A DNA stretch of 64,000 bases from the NCBI RefSeq assembly GCF_000316035.1, contig NZ_ANHX01000011.1, positions 62,001 through 126,000 on the forward strand, read 5' to 3'. Shown here in pieces: positions 16,589-25,515 of this stretch (position 1 is the first letter of the stretch; each line of letters opens with the position of its first letter). Under the pieces are notes generated by a model, which saw only the letters and a list, made by a program, of their open reading frames with translations, had not been told where the DNA came from and ran no database searches. The position numbers and the translations under genes were made by a program. The stretch is from Paenibacillus sp. PAMC 26794 (GTDB lineage Bacteria; Bacillota; Bacilli; Paenibacillales; Paenibacillaceae).

Positions 16589-17014
16589 ATGTCTTCACTT
16601 CAGAAGGAACAATATATTGAACTGTCTGTAGGTGCAGAGACTTGCGCCATTCGAATCGAAGAAATTCACGAAATTATTAAAATGCTCAGCATTACAGATA
16701 TCCCATTCAGCCGCCCAGAGATCAAAGGGGTAGTTAATCTGCGTGGCAAGGTTGTATGTGTGATGAGTCTACGGAACCTGCTGGGTATGCCGGACGAACC
16801 GGACACCAGAGCAACTCGGATTATCGTAGTGCGACATCAGGAAGAATATATTGGCTTGATTGTGGATCGCGTGAACAAGGTAACCACATATTCGGAAATA
16901 CATCCGCCAACCGGCGGATATGGTCGTAACCGTGAAGGTTTATTCCATGGTGTGGGTCAACAGGAAGACAAGCTTGTGGGCATTTTGAAACTGGACGAAA
17001 TATTGGGCGGTTAG
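16589..17014 (+). CDS. cheW: Chemotaxis coupling protein CheW
   Basis: 141 residues, a single CheW domain that links receptors to the CheA kinase. The sequence shows CAIRIEEIHEIIKMLSITDIPFSRPEIKGVVNLRGKVVCVMSLRNLLG, with the conserved GVVNLRG turn, and LIVDRVNKVTTYSEIHPP. It lies 24 bases after the MCP gene and 14 bases before cheA, with GAGGGTGA as ribosome binding site, so the three genes are one operon. Because it is accessory, the product may serve a dedicated array rather than the main flagellar one. Confidence 0.9.
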   Translation: MSSLQKEQYIELSVGAETCAIRIEEIHEIIKMLSITDIPFSRPEIKGVVNLRGKVVCVMSLRNLLGMPDEPDTRATRIIVVRHQEEYIGLIVDRVNKVTTYSEIHPPTGGYGRNREGLFHGVGQQEDKLVGILKLDEILGG

Positions 17015-17028
17015 GGAGGTATATACGA

Positions 17029-19044
17029 ATGATGGATTTGTCTGCCTACCGTGACATCTTTATCGAAGAACTGAATGATCAACTGGAACGTATGGATCAG
17101 TCTTTACTGGCATTGGAGCTTTCGCCTTCTGTAGAACTGGTTCAGACGCTGTTTCGGGCAGCCCATACGATCAAGGGATCGGCATCCACAATGGATTTCC
17201 GTGAATTAAGCGACCTCACGCATGAAGTGGAGTATGCTCTTGAATGGGTCCGGGAGAAAAAACCGGAGATGACTTCGGAGCTAATTGATACGTTGTTCCG
17301 CTCTTTGGACGCCATGAAGGTGCTTCGTGATCAGTACATCCGTGGGGAAGCCTATGCAGACTTTCGAGCTGTAGTACGAGAAATAAAGGATTTAATTCAA
17401 ACCCCGGCAGTAGTCGGAAAACTTATAACACCTCAATTGCAACCAGCAGAATCGATTATGGCACAGGTGGCTATAGTGTCAGGCAAACAGTTATTGTCCA
17501 TTCACATTGTGCTGGAGCAGAAGTGCATGATGAAAGCGGCCAGATATCATATTTTACGACAACGTATTGAGGACATCTGTGGTACGGTTGTCGCTACTTC
17601 GCTCATGGAGAGTCAACCGGGCGCGCAGAATGAAGATGACCATTATGGTCAGTTCATCATCATCGTAGCAACGTCGAAGGACCCACAGCAGCTTAAGGCA
17701 GAGCTGTCTTCAAACTCGGATATTCATATGCTGGAGATTGATCCATATCTGCTGGAATCCAATGAGGTTGCAGCGACTTCTGCACCACTTGAATTAATCT
17801 CTGAAACAGAGCAAACGAAACAAAGCTTGCCTACCGTGAATACAACTGGCTCGGATGAGAAAGTGAAAGCTGCTCAACCTACAGTTCGTGTGAGTGTTGA
17901 ACGTCTGGACCATTTGATGAATTTGGTCGGTGAACTGTTAATTGATCAGACATCCCTTGCAGATCTGAGTGGATCGGGTGCGCGTAAGGAGTCTTCACCA
18001 CTCATCCGGAGTATTAGTGGTGTATCCGATCATATGGGCAGGGTGATCAAGGAACTCCAAGAAGGTGTAATGAAGACACGGATGTTACCCATTGATCAAC
18101 TATTCAGTCGCTTCCCGAGATTGGTTCGTGACCTGTCGCAGAAGCTGGGTAAGGATCTGGAACTAGTTATTCAAGGTGGAGAGACGGAGCTTGACCGGAT
18201 GATTATTGAAGAATTGAGTGACCCGCTGATCCATCTCATCCGTAACAGTGCAGATCATGGCATTGAAAGTGCAGAGGTTCGGGCGGAGAACGGTAAGCCG
18301 TCCAAAGGGCGTATTACATTAACTTCGTTTCATGAAGAAAATCATGTTGTCATTCGTTATTCAGACGATGGCAAAGGTATCGATGGTGAGAAGATCAAAG
18401 CTTCCGCCTTGGGCAAGGGCATCATTAGTGAGGAACAGGCTGAACGACTAACAACACAGGAAGCTGTCCATCTCATATTTGAGCCTGGTTTCTCCACAGC
18501 ATCTTCTGTCAGTGAAGTATCGGGGCGGGGCGTTGGAATGGACATCGTGCGTAGCCAGATCGGGCGGCTCAACGGTATTATTGATATTGATACGGAGGTT
18601 GGTGTTGGCACCACGTTTACGATTCGTCTACCGCTTACTTTGGCGATTATTAAAGGTCTGTTAGTCAAAGTATCCGGTCGTGTTCTGATATTACCGATGT
18701 ATAATGTTGCTGAGATTGTTCGAATTTCACCTGAAGATATTCATATGATCCAGGGGCAACAAGCGATCCTGAATCATGGACGAATTGTACCTTTTCACCG
18801 ACTGTGCGACAGGCTCAACTATCCACGAACGGACCGCAAATCCAAAACCATTCCGCTGGTGATCGTACGTTCCGTTGATAAAATTGAAGCTTACGCAGTA
18901 GATGAGATTATAGGAAATCAGGAAGTCGTCATTAAGACGCTTGGTACGTATCTGGGAGCGATGAACCATCTATCTGGCGCAACGATCCTTGGTAATGGTA
19001 AGGTTGCCCTTATATTGGACGCGTCCTATCTGGTGAGTCTTTAA
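17029..19044 (+). CDS. cheA: Chemotaxis histidine kinase CheA
   Basis: 671 residues with the full CheA domain order. The Hpt (P1) domain has the phosphorylated histidine at residue 46 (FRAAHTIKGSA). A less conserved P2 region spans about 145-240 and an acidic linker about 250-290. The dimerisation P3 domain starts RVSVERLDHLMNLVGELL. The ATPase has the N box (LIHLIRNSADHG), DDGKGID and GRGVGMDIV. A C-terminal CheW-like P5 domain follows. All catalytic elements are present. The operon has no cheY, cheB, cheR, cheC or cheD, so the response regulator must come from elsewhere. Confidence 0.93.
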   Translation: MMDLSAYRDIFIEELNDQLERMDQSLLALELSPSVELVQTLFRAAHTIKGSASTMDFRELSDLTHEVEYALEWVREKKPEMTSELIDTLFRSLDAMKVLRDQYIRGEAYADFRAVVREIKDLIQTPAVVGKLITPQLQPAESIMAQVAIVSGKQLLSIHIVLEQKCMMKAARYHILRQRIEDICGTVVATSLMESQPGAQNEDDHYGQFIIIVATSKDPQQLKAELSSNSDIHMLEIDPYLLESNEVAATSAPLELISETEQTKQSLPTVNTTGSDEKVKAAQPTVRVSVERLDHLMNLVGELLIDQTSLADLSGSGARKESSPLIRSISGVSDHMGRVIKELQEGVMKTRMLPIDQLFSRFPRLVRDLSQKLGKDLELVIQGGETELDRMIIEELSDPLIHLIRNSADHGIESAEVRAENGKPSKGRITLTSFHEENHVVIRYSDDGKGIDGEKIKASALGKGIISEEQAERLTTQEAVHLIFEPGFSTASSVSEVSGRGVGMDIVRSQIGRLNGIIDIDTEVGVGTTFTIRLPLTLAIIKGLLVKVSGRVLILPMYNVAEIVRISPEDIHMIQGQQAILNHGRIVPFHRLCDRLNYPRTDRKSKTIPLVIVRSVDKIEAYAVDEIIGNQEVVIKTLGTYLGAMNHLSGATILGNGKVALILDASYLVSL

Positions 19045-19074
19045 TCGTTAGATAAACAAAAACATTATGCAGGC

Positions 19075-19115
19075 CAAAGAGCCTCATTATCCATAACTGG
19101 ATGGTGGGGCTCTTC
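19075..19115 (+). terminator. Hairpin after cheA
   Basis: aagagcctcattatcca pairs imperfectly with tggatggtggggctctt. It also faces the end of the convergent LysR gene. Confidence 0.6.
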
Positions 19116-19141
19116 ATTGTACCTTTTGACATTATGGCCAC

Positions 19142-20026
19142 TCAGGATTTGAAAATAAGATCCATAAATCGGTTGGCAGCCAGAGAAATCGGCATATTGC
19201 GTTTGGTCATAATCCCCACATGGGAAGGGGGGAGCGGGACATCAAGCTGAATTTCGAAGAGCGAACCTTCCTCTAGCTCTTTGGATATAAATTCACGTGT
19301 GACATAGGAAATACCCAGTCCTCGACGCGCAAACTCAATCAACAGATCAACGCTACCGACCTCAATCTCAGGTTTCAACGTGTAATTATAGCTGTTAAAC
19401 AATTCGGTTATAGCCATCCGAACCCGGCTGTTCCGGGAGAAGAGGATCAGTTGATGCTCCAGAAGCATCTCAAGTGTCATGACTTTACCCTTCAACTGAG
19501 CATAACGTTCCCCAGCTACAAAACAGTCCTTCAACTGAATACTTTCCCTGACTTCTAGCTGTGGATCAACAATGGGCATCCTAACAACACCAAGATCAAT
19601 CTTGCCTTCTTTCAGAAAGGTAATCACTTCCGGCGTGGTTCCATGACTCAGATGTAGCTTGATGTTAGGGTACAAGATGTGGAATTCCTCTAGATACGCC
19701 AGCATGTAATGCTTGAACAGGGAGTCACTGCCACCAATTCTCAATTCACCATTGTCGAGACTCTTCAGTGCGGCCATTTTTTCTTCCGCAAGGGAGATCA
19801 GAATCTGGGATTGTTCAATATAGGAGTATAGACTGGCACCTTCCTGTGTCAACGCTACACCCTTGGAATTTCGATAAAACAAGGTGAGACCAAAACTCTC
19901 TTCCAATTGCTTAATGGCATGACTAACGCTGGGTTGAGTGATATACAGTGCTTTCGCAGCCTGTGTCAAACTTCCCGTTTTGGCGGCCCAATAAAAGACT
20001 TTATATAGTTCGTAATTTGTAGTCAT
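19142..20026 (-). CDS. LysR family transcriptional regulator
   Basis: 294 residues, a typical LysR length. The N-terminal winged helix has GSLTQAAKALYITQPSVSHAIKQLEESFG (about residues 17-45), and a periplasmic-binding-like effector domain follows from about 90. The gene is divergent from zwf with a 112-base intergenic region, the classical LysR arrangement, so it probably regulates the zwf-tal-gnd operon. The ligand is unknown. A sugar phosphate or NADPH-status signal would be logical, but that is inference. Confidence 0.88.
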   Translation of the reverse strand: MTTNYELYKVFYWAAKTGSLTQAAKALYITQPSVSHAIKQLEESFGLTLFYRNSKGVALTQEGASLYSYIEQSQILISLAEEKMAALKSLDNGELRIGGSDSLFKHYMLAYLEEFHILYPNIKLHLSHGTTPEVITFLKEGKIDLGVVRMPIVDPQLEVRESIQLKDCFVAGERYAQLKGKVMTLEMLLEHQLILFSRNSRVRMAITELFNSYNYTLKPEIEVGSVDLLIEFARRGLGISYVTREFISKELEEGSLFEIQLDVPLPPSHVGIMTKRNMPISLAANRFMDLIFKS

Positions 20027-20060
20027 AGATGTGGTCTATAGCTCCTGTGAAATATATTAA

Positions 20061-20091
20061 TTACTTGTATAGCTATAAAACGTATTATAGT
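20061..20091 (+). promoter_or_regulatory. Likely zwf promoter region with TATAGCTATA palindrome
   Basis: TATAGCTATA (20068-20077) is a perfect 10-base palindrome in the LysR-zwf intergenic region. A sigma-A-like promoter, TTACTT (20061-20066) and TATTAT (20083-20088) with 16-base spacing, encloses it. A second TATAGCT occurs at 20037-20043 near the LysR start. Candidate LysR binding sites. Confidence 0.4.
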
Positions 20092-20138
20092 GTAACTACA
20101 ACAAAGAAACCAGAGTTACTTGGAAGGAGAACGGTAAG

Positions 20139-21662
20139 ATGGAACCAACTACCATTGTTTTATTTGGTGCAACTGGCGATTTAGCCAAAAGAAAAATATA
20201 TCCTGCCTTATATAACTTATATCTTGAGCAGAAGCTTCCGGAAACCTTCTCATTGATTGGTCTGGGCCGTAGAGAGTGGTCTGATGAATTCTTTCAGGCA
20301 CAAGTGGAAAAATCATTAAATGAATTTTCCAGACGCCAGGCTGATCCTGAAGTTGTGAAGTCATTTGTGAAAGCTTTCCGCTACAGTGTATTGAATATAA
20401 GCCATAAGGAAGATTATATAAAGCTGTTGGGATTAGTTGAACAAAGAGAAGCTGAGCTTGGCATTCCGTCCAATCGCTTGTTCTATCTCTCGGTTGGTCC
20501 CGAATTTTTCGAACCGATTGCCGAGAACATTCAAGAAAGTGGACTGGGTTCCACAGAGGGCTGGAAACGCCTCGTCATAGAGAAGCCATTTGGTCACGAC
20601 CTGCAGTCCGCCAGAGACCTTAATCGCAAATTAAGCGAATCGTTCACGGAGGAAGAGATTTATCGGATTGACCACTATTTGGGCAAACCGATGGTACAGC
20701 GTCTGGAGACGTTGCATCAGAGTAACCCAATCATGAAGGCGTTATGGAACAACCGTTACATCTCCAATGTGCAAATTACGGCGAATGAGACTGTAGGTGT
20801 CGAAGAACGTGCATCCTATTATGATCATGTTGGTGCAGTGCGAGACATGTTCCAGAATCATATGTTGCAATTGCTCATGATGATGGCGATTCAGCTTCCA
20901 TACAACAGTACTTCCGAAAAAGTTGGATTGAAGAAAAAACACATTATGGAATCGATCCAGCCGTTACAAAAACAAACTGTTGGCGCAAACATCATCCGTG
21001 GACAGTATGCAGCAGGCAATATTCAAGGTAAACCGGTAAATGCTTATACTGCTGAACCGGGTGTAGCCGAGAATACGATGAATGACACATTCATTGCTGC
21101 CAAATTGCAAATTGATGATTTCTTCTGGCGTGGTGTTCCGTTTTACATTCGCACGGGTAAAAGAATGAAGGAGAAATCAACACGTATCGTGATTGAATTC
21201 AAAGAACCTTCAGGACAGACAAATGTGCTGAAAAACAAGGGTTCCAAGCCAAACCTGCTCGTCATTGAGATGAGTCCGGATCAGAGCATGACATTGCAAC
21301 TGAATGCAAGTGATCCTGAGAATAAAGGTGAATTCAAACCGGTTCACATCGATCTTTCTCCGGATAAAGGTGACCTCGCGGAAGCTTACGAGAATTTGAT
21401 TCGTGATGCTTTGCTGGGTGATCCAACATTCTTTGCCCACTGGGATGAAGTAGAATTGTCATGGGCGTGGGTGCAGCCAATTCTGGATGCATTCCAGGAA
21501 AATCTGTTACCACTTCACCTGTATCCTGCGGGTAGCTATGGACCGGCTGAGTCGGATACTATGCTTGAAGAAGAAGGTCACCACTGGTGGTTTGATGAGC
21601 CGGCGGATCAGGAGTCTGTAGTTACAACTAGCATACCCTTGGCGGTTAATGCGAATCTCTAA
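20139..21662 (+). CDS. zwf: Glucose-6-phosphate 1-dehydrogenase
   Basis: 507 residues. It catalyses the first, NADP-dependent step of the oxidative pentose phosphate pathway. The dinucleotide-binding motif GATGDLAKRKIYPALY is at residues about 8-23, and the substrate-binding motif RIDHYLGKPMVQRL is present, as are FYIRTGKRM and the conserved C-terminal SYGP region. RBS AAGGAGAA precedes the ATG. First gene of the zwf-tal-gnd operon: tal follows after 37 bases and gnd 60 bases further on. No terminator is visible in either gap. Confidence 0.95.
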   Translation: MEPTTIVLFGATGDLAKRKIYPALYNLYLEQKLPETFSLIGLGRREWSDEFFQAQVEKSLNEFSRRQADPEVVKSFVKAFRYSVLNISHKEDYIKLLGLVEQREAELGIPSNRLFYLSVGPEFFEPIAENIQESGLGSTEGWKRLVIEKPFGHDLQSARDLNRKLSESFTEEEIYRIDHYLGKPMVQRLETLHQSNPIMKALWNNRYISNVQITANETVGVEERASYYDHVGAVRDMFQNHMLQLLMMMAIQLPYNSTSEKVGLKKKHIMESIQPLQKQTVGANIIRGQYAAGNIQGKPVNAYTAEPGVAENTMNDTFIAAKLQIDDFFWRGVPFYIRTGKRMKEKSTRIVIEFKEPSGQTNVLKNKGSKPNLLVIEMSPDQSMTLQLNASDPENKGEFKPVHIDLSPDKGDLAEAYENLIRDALLGDPTFFAHWDEVELSWAWVQPILDAFQENLLPLHLYPAGSYGPAESDTMLEEEGHHWWFDEPADQESVVTTSIPLAVNANL

Positions 21663-21699
21663 ACCATAATAAAAAAATATATCTGGAGGTAATTAAATC

Positions 21700-22365
21700 A
21701 TGAAATTTTTTATCGATACAGCTAATGTGGAAGATATCCAAAAAGCATACAAAATCGGCGTATTGTCTGGCGTAACAACAAACCCATCTTTGGTAGCCAA
21801 AGAAGGCGTGAAATTCGAAGATCGTATTGAAGAAATCTTGCGTTTGGTACCTGAAGTGGAGTCCGTTTCTGCAGAAGTGACACCGGATGCCCTTACTGCT
21901 GAAGAAATGATCGCGCAAGCAGACGAATTGATCAAAATTAACAACAGCGACAAAAACATTACCATTAAACTGCCAATGACACTTGCAGGACTTGAAGCTT
22001 GTCGTTACTTGACCAAAAAAGGTGTGAAAACCAACGTAACGTTGATCTTCACGGTCAATCAGGCGCTTCTGGCTGCACGTGCTGGTGCGACGTATGTATC
22101 CCCGTTCCTGGGACGTCTCGATGATATCTCCGAGGATGGCGTACAATTGGTTACCAAAATTGCTGAATTGTTCCGTACACATAACCTGGATGCTCAGATT
22201 ATTGCGGCTTCCGTAAGACATCCGGATCACGTTACACGTGTAGCGATGGCTGGAGCACATATTGCTACGGTTCCATTCTCCGTTATTGAACAGATCTCCA
22301 AACACCCGCTGACAGATCAAGGTATAGACAAATTTGCAGCGGATTGGAAAAAAACAGTACAATAA
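21700..22365 (+). CDS. tal: Transaldolase, short TalC/MipB type
   Basis: 221 residues, the short single-domain family that includes fructose-6-phosphate aldolases. [36 protein letters not shown] is the standard N terminus. The Schiff-base lysine is in [15 protein letters not shown], and PFLGRLDDI is conserved. It moves dihydroxyacetone units between sugar phosphates in the non-oxidative pentose phosphate branch. Codon choice is strongly biased (mostly GGT, AAA, CGT), as in highly expressed genes, and continues so in gnd. RBS TGGAGG is about 13 bases upstream of the ATG. Confidence 0.93.
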   Translation: MKFFIDTANVEDIQKAYKIGVLSGVTTNPSLVAKEGVKFEDRIEEILRLVPEVESVSAEVTPDALTAEEMIAQADELIKINNSDKNITIKLPMTLAGLEACRYLTKKGVKTNVTLIFTVNQALLAARAGATYVSPFLGRLDDISEDGVQLVTKIAELFRTHNLDAQIIAASVRHPDHVTRVAMAGAHIATVPFSVIEQISKHPLTDQGIDKFAADWKKTVQ

Positions 22366-22425
22366 TCTATAACCATTCATTCGTTTCAACTTACTATATA
22401 AATAATGGAGTATTGGGAGGACATA

Positions 22426-23844
22426 ATGAGTAAACAACAGATTGGTGTTATTGGATTGGCAGTAATGGGTAAAAACCTGGCTTTGAATATTGAAAGCAAA
22501 GGTTTCTCGGTATCGGTATTTAACCGTTCCCCGGAGAAAACGAACGATCTTTTGAAAGAAGCTGAAGGTAAAAACCTGACAGGTGCGTTCACCATTGAAG
22601 AATTCGTGGAATCCCTGGAGTCTCCGCGTAAAATTCTGATCATGGTGCAAGCAGGTAAAGCAACAGATGCAACGATCGAGCAACTGCTTCCTCATCTGGA
22701 TCAAGGCGACATTATTATTGATGGAGGTAATGCTTACTTCCCTGACACACAACGTCGCAGCAAAGATCTGGAAGAAAAAGGTTTCCGCTTCATCGGAGCA
22801 GGTGTATCCGGTGGTGAAGAAGGCGCACTGAAAGGCCCGGCAATCATGCCAGGTGGTCAGGAAAGTGCTTACCAGTTGGTAGAACCGATCCTTACAGCGA
22901 TCTCCGCTAAAGTTGGCGATGACGCTTGCAGCACATATATCGGACCAGACGGTGCCGGACACTATGTGAAAATGGTGCATAACGGTATCGAGTACGGAGA
23001 TATGCAGTTGATTGGTGAAGCTTACCACTTGCTCAAATCCGTATTGAACGTTTCCGTTGAAGAGTTGCATGAGATCTTCACCGAGTGGAATCAAGGGGAG
23101 CTGGACAGCTACCTGATCGAAATCACGGCAGATATCTTCTCCAAATATGATCCAGAAACCGGCAAACCAATGGTTGACGTCATTCTGGACGCGGCTGGAC
23201 AAAAAGGAACAGGTAAATGGACAAGCCAAAGCGCGCTGGATCTCGGCGTACCATTGTCCATGATTACGGAATCCGTATTCTCCCGTTTCCTGTCTGCCAT
23301 GAAGGACGAGCGCGTAGCAGCTAGCAAAATCCTGAATGGACCAGCGACTGAAGCGTTCTCCGGCGACAAAAAAGCGTTCATCGAGAACGTGCGTAAAGCG
23401 TTGTTTGCAAGTAAAATCGTATCCTATGCACAAGGATTTGCACAAATGCGTGCAGCTTCCGATGAATACGGCTGGGATCTGAAATACGGTAACATTGCCA
23501 TGATCTTCCGTGGTGGTTGCATCATCCGTTCGCAGTTCTTGCAAAACATTAAAGAAGCATACGACAAAGATGCAGAACTCAAAAACCTGCTGCTTGATCC
23601 ATACTTCCAAAACATCATTGAGTCTTATCAAGGCGCATGGCGTGAAGTTGTAGCGGCTGCTGTAAAACAAGGTGTGCCGGTACCTGGCTTCTCCAGTGCT
23701 CTGTCATACTACGACAGCTATCGTACTGAGCGTTTGCCAGCGAACTTGCTGCAAGCTCAACGTGACTACTTCGGTGCTCACACATTCCAACGTTTAGACA
23801 AAGAAGGTTCATTCCACTTCCAGTGGATGGACACGAACGAGTAA
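22426..23844 (+). CDS. gnd: 6-phosphogluconate dehydrogenase (NADP-dependent, decarboxylating)
   Basis: 472 residues from the ATG at 22426, which has GGGAGGACATA directly upstream; the in-frame ATG at 22405 lacks this. It oxidises 6-phosphogluconate to ribulose 5-phosphate with release of CO2. The Rossmann motif [16 protein letters not shown] is N-terminal. The substrate motif [19 protein letters not shown] and catalytic [13 protein letters not shown] are present, and the C-terminal part has [12 protein letters not shown]. Last gene of zwf-tal-gnd; a strong terminator follows. The enzyme order gives both NADPH-forming steps plus transaldolase from one transcript; the lactonase gene is not here. 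Confidence 0.96.
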   Translation: MSKQQIGVIGLAVMGKNLALNIESKGFSVSVFNRSPEKTNDLLKEAEGKNLTGAFTIEEFVESLESPRKILIMVQAGKATDATIEQLLPHLDQGDIIIDGGNAYFPDTQRRSKDLEEKGFRFIGAGVSGGEEGALKGPAIMPGGQESAYQLVEPILTAISAKVGDDACSTYIGPDGAGHYVKMVHNGIEYGDMQLIGEAYHLLKSVLNVSVEELHEIFTEWNQGELDSYLIEITADIFSKYDPETGKPMVDVILDAAGQKGTGKWTSQSALDLGVPLSMITESVFSRFLSAMKDERVAASKILNGPATEAFSGDKKAFIENVRKALFASKIVSYAQGFAQMRAASDEYGWDLKYGNIAMIFRGGCIIRSQFLQNIKEAYDKDAELKNLLLDPYFQNIIESYQGAWREVVAAAVKQGVPVPGFSSALSYYDSYRTERLPANLLQAQRDYFGAHTFQRLDKEGSFHFQWMDTNE

Positions 23845-23861
23845 TTTTAATTCCGAAATAT

Positions 23862-23922
23862 AGCATTCCTGCAGTGGTCCTTGAATTTAACTATTCAGGG
23901 CTGCTGCGGGAATGCTTTTTCT
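23862..23922 (+). terminator. Terminator of zwf-tal-gnd
   Basis: agcattcctgcag pairs with ctgcgggaatgct around an inner stem, followed by TTTTT. Confidence 0.8.
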
Positions 23923-24089
23923 CGTTAATGGTTCGAATTTGAATATCATCAAATTGTAATAAAATGTACGAATCTGGGTTTGGCAAACAGATGATCTGAC
24001 TCATCAACTACGTTATACTTGTTCAGACGGACCTGCATCCGTGATGAAAATTCAGAATACAACTTATTGACGTGGAGGTTAGACTGGGC

Positions 24090-25193
24090 ATGTTCGTATT
24101 AGCAGGACTATTATTTGTGGTAGTATATGGTTTATTAGTATTCTACATAGGCAGGAGCGGCTGGAGTTGGATGAAACCTGTCGTGTCAGCCAGATTTCGG
24201 TGGTTTTATATTATAGCGCTTGTATTTCTTGCTGTTTCTTTCATTTTGGCACGATTGTTTAGCAGCATCTCTTTTCTAAGTATCATCGGTTCCTACTGGC
24301 TTGCGATTTTCTCGTTATTATTGCTAATTCTGCCTGTAGTTCATTTGACACTGTGGTTACTAAGATTAACCCGAATTCCAAGACATCATGCACACAAGTG
24401 GGCAGGTGTCGTTACGCTGGTGTTGTTAGTGTCTACAATGGCTTATGGGATTTTCAATGCTTACAGCCCGGTAGTGAGAATATATAATATCCAGATTGAT
24501 AAAAAAGTAGAAGGTGTAGACAAGCTCAACATTGTTATGGCTGCCGATATGCACTTTGGACTTCTATCTGGCCCTGCACATGCCAAACGCATGGTGGAGG
24601 AGATTAATGCACTGAAGCCGGATCTGGTGCTGTATCCTGGAGATATTATTGATGACAATCTGGAGATGTACCTTAATAGCGGAATTGCAGATATTATCAG
24701 TGACATTCAGGCCCCATACGGTGTCTATGCTTCTCTCGGGAATCACGACAAGTTCGATGGTCCGATTGAAGATCTGATTGCTGCGCTGGAGAAGAGCAAC
24801 ATGCAAGTTCTGTACGATGACAAAATCGTTTTGGATGACAAGATCACTCTGATTGGACGGAAAGACCGGACAGAGAAGGATCGTGCAGAAGTAGCTACTT
24901 TAATGCAAGGTACTGACTTGAGCCAACCGGTACTTATGATGGATCACCAGCCGTATGATCTGGATATTGCGGAGCAAAACAATGTAGATCTGGTCGTATC
25001 CGGTCACACCCACCGTGGACAGATTGCGCCGGCTCAGTTCATTACACAAGCGATCTACGAGAATGATTGGGGTTATCTGCAAAAGGGCTCTATGCACTCC
25101 ATCGTAACCTCAGGATTTGGCTTCTGGGGACCACCAATTCGCACAAGCAGTCGTTCGGAGATTGTACAGATTAATATTACATTTCAACAATGA
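24090..25193 (+). CDS. Membrane-bound metallophosphoesterase
   Basis: 367 residues. Four or so hydrophobic segments fill residues 1-135. A calcineurin-type phosphoesterase domain follows with all five motifs: AADMHFG, YPGDIIDD, LGNHDKF, MMDHQP and SGHTHRGQ, which bind the two metal ions. Family members act on phosphodiesters or lipid-linked phosphates at the membrane; the substrate here is unknown. The start is the ATG at 24090 behind GTGGAGG; the GTG at 24072 is part of that ribosome binding site. Monocistronic, followed by a weak terminator. Confidence 0.88.
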   Translation: MFVLAGLLFVVVYGLLVFYIGRSGWSWMKPVVSARFRWFYIIALVFLAVSFILARLFSSISFLSIIGSYWLAIFSLLLLILPVVHLTLWLLRLTRIPRHHAHKWAGVVTLVLLVSTMAYGIFNAYSPVVRIYNIQIDKKVEGVDKLNIVMAADMHFGLLSGPAHAKRMVEEINALKPDLVLYPGDIIDDNLEMYLNSGIADIISDIQAPYGVYASLGNHDKFDGPIEDLIAALEKSNMQVLYDDKIVLDDKITLIGRKDRTEKDRAEVATLMQGTDLSQPVLMMDHQPYDLDIAEQNNVDLVVSGHTHRGQIAPAQFITQAIYENDWGYLQKGSMHSIVTSGFGFWGPPIRTSSRSEIVQINITFQQ

Positions 25194-25196
25194 TGA

Positions 25197-25225
25197 TAGG
25201 CTCTTCGAGAGAAGGGTCTTTGGTT
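25197..25225 (+). terminator. Weak hairpin after the phosphoesterase
   Basis: ggctcttc pairs with gaagggtc (with G-U pairs), then tttggtttg. The next 150 bases to 25373 show nothing I can name. Confidence 0.4.
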
Positions 25226-25373
25226 TGTTTGAAGCAAGAGATAGTTGTTGGATGACGCCGTTTGAATCTGCATCAAAATGTGAATATTAAAACATATGCA
25301 CCCTTAAACGTGGAAGCATAGGGAAATGACTTAAGTAAGGGATGAAGTGGAATAGAGCGTTAGCATTTTTGGG

Positions 25374-25402
25374 TTGACACCGTTTTCAGGTTATGATAAA
25401 TT
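25374..25402 (+). promoter_or_regulatory. licT1 promoter overlapped by a cre site
   Basis: TTGACA (25374-25379), 17-base spacer, TAAATT (25397-25402). The sequence TGACACCGTTTTCA (25375-25388) fits the CcpA cre consensus at 13 of 14 positions and covers the -35 box, so CcpA binding would block transcription when preferred sugar is present. Confidence 0.65.
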
Positions 25403-25410
25403 AGATCCGA

Positions 25411-25486
25411 GGCTTGTTACCGGTAATGCGGGCAAAACCACTATGGAAATGATTTTATTATTTCTGTTTTGGTTTTGCCTTTTTTA
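25411..25486 (+). promoter_or_regulatory. RAT antiterminator overlapping terminator (leader of licT1)
   Basis: Bases 25411-25439 fit the ribonucleic antiterminator bound by LicT/SacY proteins (ggcttgttac...gggcaaaacc). Its 3' half is also the 5' arm of a terminator: ggcaaaacca (25431-25440) pairs with tggttttgcc (25470-25479), followed by seven T. LicT-type protein binding would stabilise the RAT and let transcription enter licT1. Confidence 0.9.
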
Positions 25487-25515
25487 TTCCTCAAAAAAAA
25501 CCAGGTGGGTCCATA

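Noticed and set aside
21646-23670. A 674-codon open frame on the minus strand opposite tal and gnd
   Set aside because: It is antisense to two clearly functional, strongly codon-biased genes. That bias removes stop codons from the opposite frame; the translated sequence is rich in Cys, His and Phe and has no domain.
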